This document shows, in pieces, positions 6,188 through 6,690 of a DNA stretch of 6,690 nucleotides (position 1 is its first letter; every line of letters begins with the position of its first letter). The position numbers and the translations under genes were made by a program. The notes beneath the pieces were generated by a model. The model was given only the letters and a program-made list of their open reading frames with translations. It had not been told where the DNA came from and did no database searches. The stretch is from a bacterium (lineage in GTDB: Bacteria > SM23-31 > JAUVVT01), in the NCBI GenBank assembly GCA_030604505.1, contig JAUVVT010000096.1, forward strand, positions 1 through 6,690, read 5' to 3'.

Positions 6188-6218
6188 CATAGATTTGTGT
6201 AGAAAAAATTAAAAAACC

Positions 6219-6247
6219 TTGACTGAAAAATAAAAATATAATATATT
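6219..6247 (+). promoter_or_regulatory. Sigma70-type promoter for the pilC-like gene
   Basis: TTGACT (6219-6224) and TATATT (6242-6247) are separated by exactly 17 bases; each box has five of six consensus bases. Transcription would start near 6254, giving a short leader of about 28 nt before the ATG at 6282 that includes the Shine-Dalgarno AAAGGA (6267-6272). Confidence 0.6.
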
Positions 6248-6281
6248 TAAACAATAAAGTAAATATAAAGGATTAAATAAT

Positions 6282-6690
6282 ATGGCGCTTTTTGAATATA
6301 AAGCAATAGACCAAGTAGGTAAATCGGTTACAGGTACAATGGAGGCAGCAAATTCTGCTGCTGTTACTGAGCTGCTGGACAAACAGAATTATATGCCTTT
6401 AAAGATTATAGAAAAGAAAGATAAAGGCTTTAATATATCATTTTTCCAAATAAAAAAGAAGGTTAAACGCGATGATTTAATTACATTTACAAAGCAGTTA
6501 GTTACCCTTTTAAAAGCCGGAGTTCCAATTATTTCTTCTCTTGAAGCACTTTCTGAACAAACAGAGAGCGCTCTATTAAAAGAGACTATAGATAAAGTAA
6601 GGGATGACCTTGAAGCCGGAAGTAATTTTTCCAATGCCCTGGCAAAATATCCTGATGTATTTGATGACCTTTATGTAAACTCAGTAAGGG
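6282..6690 (+). CDS. Type IV pilus/type II secretion inner-membrane platform protein, PilC/GspF family (N-terminal part)
   Basis: The first 136 codons are present and the gene continues past the right edge. Proteins of this family are multi-pass inner-membrane platforms that work with an assembly ATPase to build type IV pili or type II secretion pseudopili. What is seen: MALFEYKAIDQVGKSVTGTM (1-20), the typical family start, then a short cytoplasmic segment, then the beginning of the first GspF domain at about 66 (ITFTKQLVTLLKAGVPIISS, 67-86) and EAGSNFSNAL...YPDVFDDLY (111-131). The transmembrane helices would lie further downstream. The start is fixed by AAAGGA (6267-6272) nine bases before the ATG and by the conserved N-terminus. 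It has its own promoter and is transcribed away from ptsH, so it appears to head a separate operon. PilC and GspF cannot be told apart without the neighbours. Confidence 0.93.
   Translation, partial: MALFEYKAIDQVGKSVTGTMEAANSAAVTELLDKQNYMPLKIIEKKDKGFNISFFQIKKKVKRDDLITFTKQLVTLLKAGVPIISSLEALSEQTESALLKETIDKVRDDLEAGSNFSNALAKYPDVFDDLYVNSVR

Larger units (their letters stand above)
6128..6196. repeat. 13-bp inverted repeat pair in the divergent ptsH/pilC region
   Basis: AAATCTATGAATT (6128-6140) and AATTCATAGATTT (6184-6196) are perfect reverse complements, 56 bp apart centre to centre. The left arm covers the proposed -10 box of the ptsH promoter. A transcript starting downstream of that box would contain neither arm, so a DNA-level role such as paired binding sites for one regulator is more likely than an RNA stem. 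No family of regulator can be named. The whole gap 5986-6281 (296 bp) is AT-rich and shows no open reading frame or RNA gene. Confidence 0.5.

Noticed and set aside
6389..6634. 81-codon minus-strand open frame
   Set aside because: It is antisense to the conserved PilC/GspF reading frame and has no recognisable feature or ribosome binding site.
1..6690. CRISPR array, tRNA, rRNA, insertion sequence or phage genes
   Set aside because: No regularly spaced direct repeats, no tRNA or rRNA-like segments and no transposase or integrase reading frame were seen.

Overview
The window is an AT-rich bacterial chromosomal segment of ordinary housekeeping genes, with two unusual non-coding stretches. Six of the seven genes lie on the minus strand. 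In their transcription order they are HPr, enzyme I of the phosphotransferase system (PTS), a phosphoglucose/phosphomannose isomerase, a sugar-phosphate nucleotidyltransferase, SAM synthetase and S-adenosylhomocysteinase (cut by the left edge). A PilC/GspF-type gene starts divergently on the plus strand and runs off the right edge. All five complete genes end in TAA. Only three of the seven starts have a clear Shine-Dalgarno sequence. The type IV pilus/type II secretion gene suggests a Gram-negative-type, probably uncultivated lineage. I cannot name the phylum from the sequence.

Layout: 1-369 ahcY N-terminus; 370-556 non-coding and rich in hairpins; 557-1693 metK; 1730-2704 nucleotidyltransferase; 2705-2804 gap carrying a good sigma70-type promoter; 2805-3866 bifunctional isomerase; 3867-3956 AT-rich gap with no convincing signal; 3957-5699 ptsI; 5713-5985 ptsH; 5986-6281 divergent regulatory region; 6282-6690 pilC-like gene.

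Functionally, HPr and EI form the general phosphorelay of the PTS. The isomerase interconverts glucose-6-P, fructose-6-P and mannose-6-P. The nucleotidyltransferase activates a sugar-1-phosphate for glycan synthesis. MetK makes SAM and AhcY clears the SAH left after methyl transfer. A likely reading is one transcript for ptsH-ptsI-isomerase and a second, starting at the promoter near 2785, for nucleotidyltransferase-metK-ahcY.

The most interesting signal is the 187-bp metK-ahcY gap. Two perfect 13-bp inverted arms enclose an exact match to the dRS3 pattern, a perfect 30-bp palindrome and a smaller hairpin. The arm nearer ahcY can also fold locally, so two exclusive structures are possible just upstream of the ahcY ribosome binding site. 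It may be a regulatory RNA or simply a cluster of dispersed repeats. The second point of interest is the divergent ptsH/pilC region, with paired 13-bp inverted arms, a 16-bp dyad, and a run of ten T between the -35 and -10 boxes of the proposed ptsH promoter.
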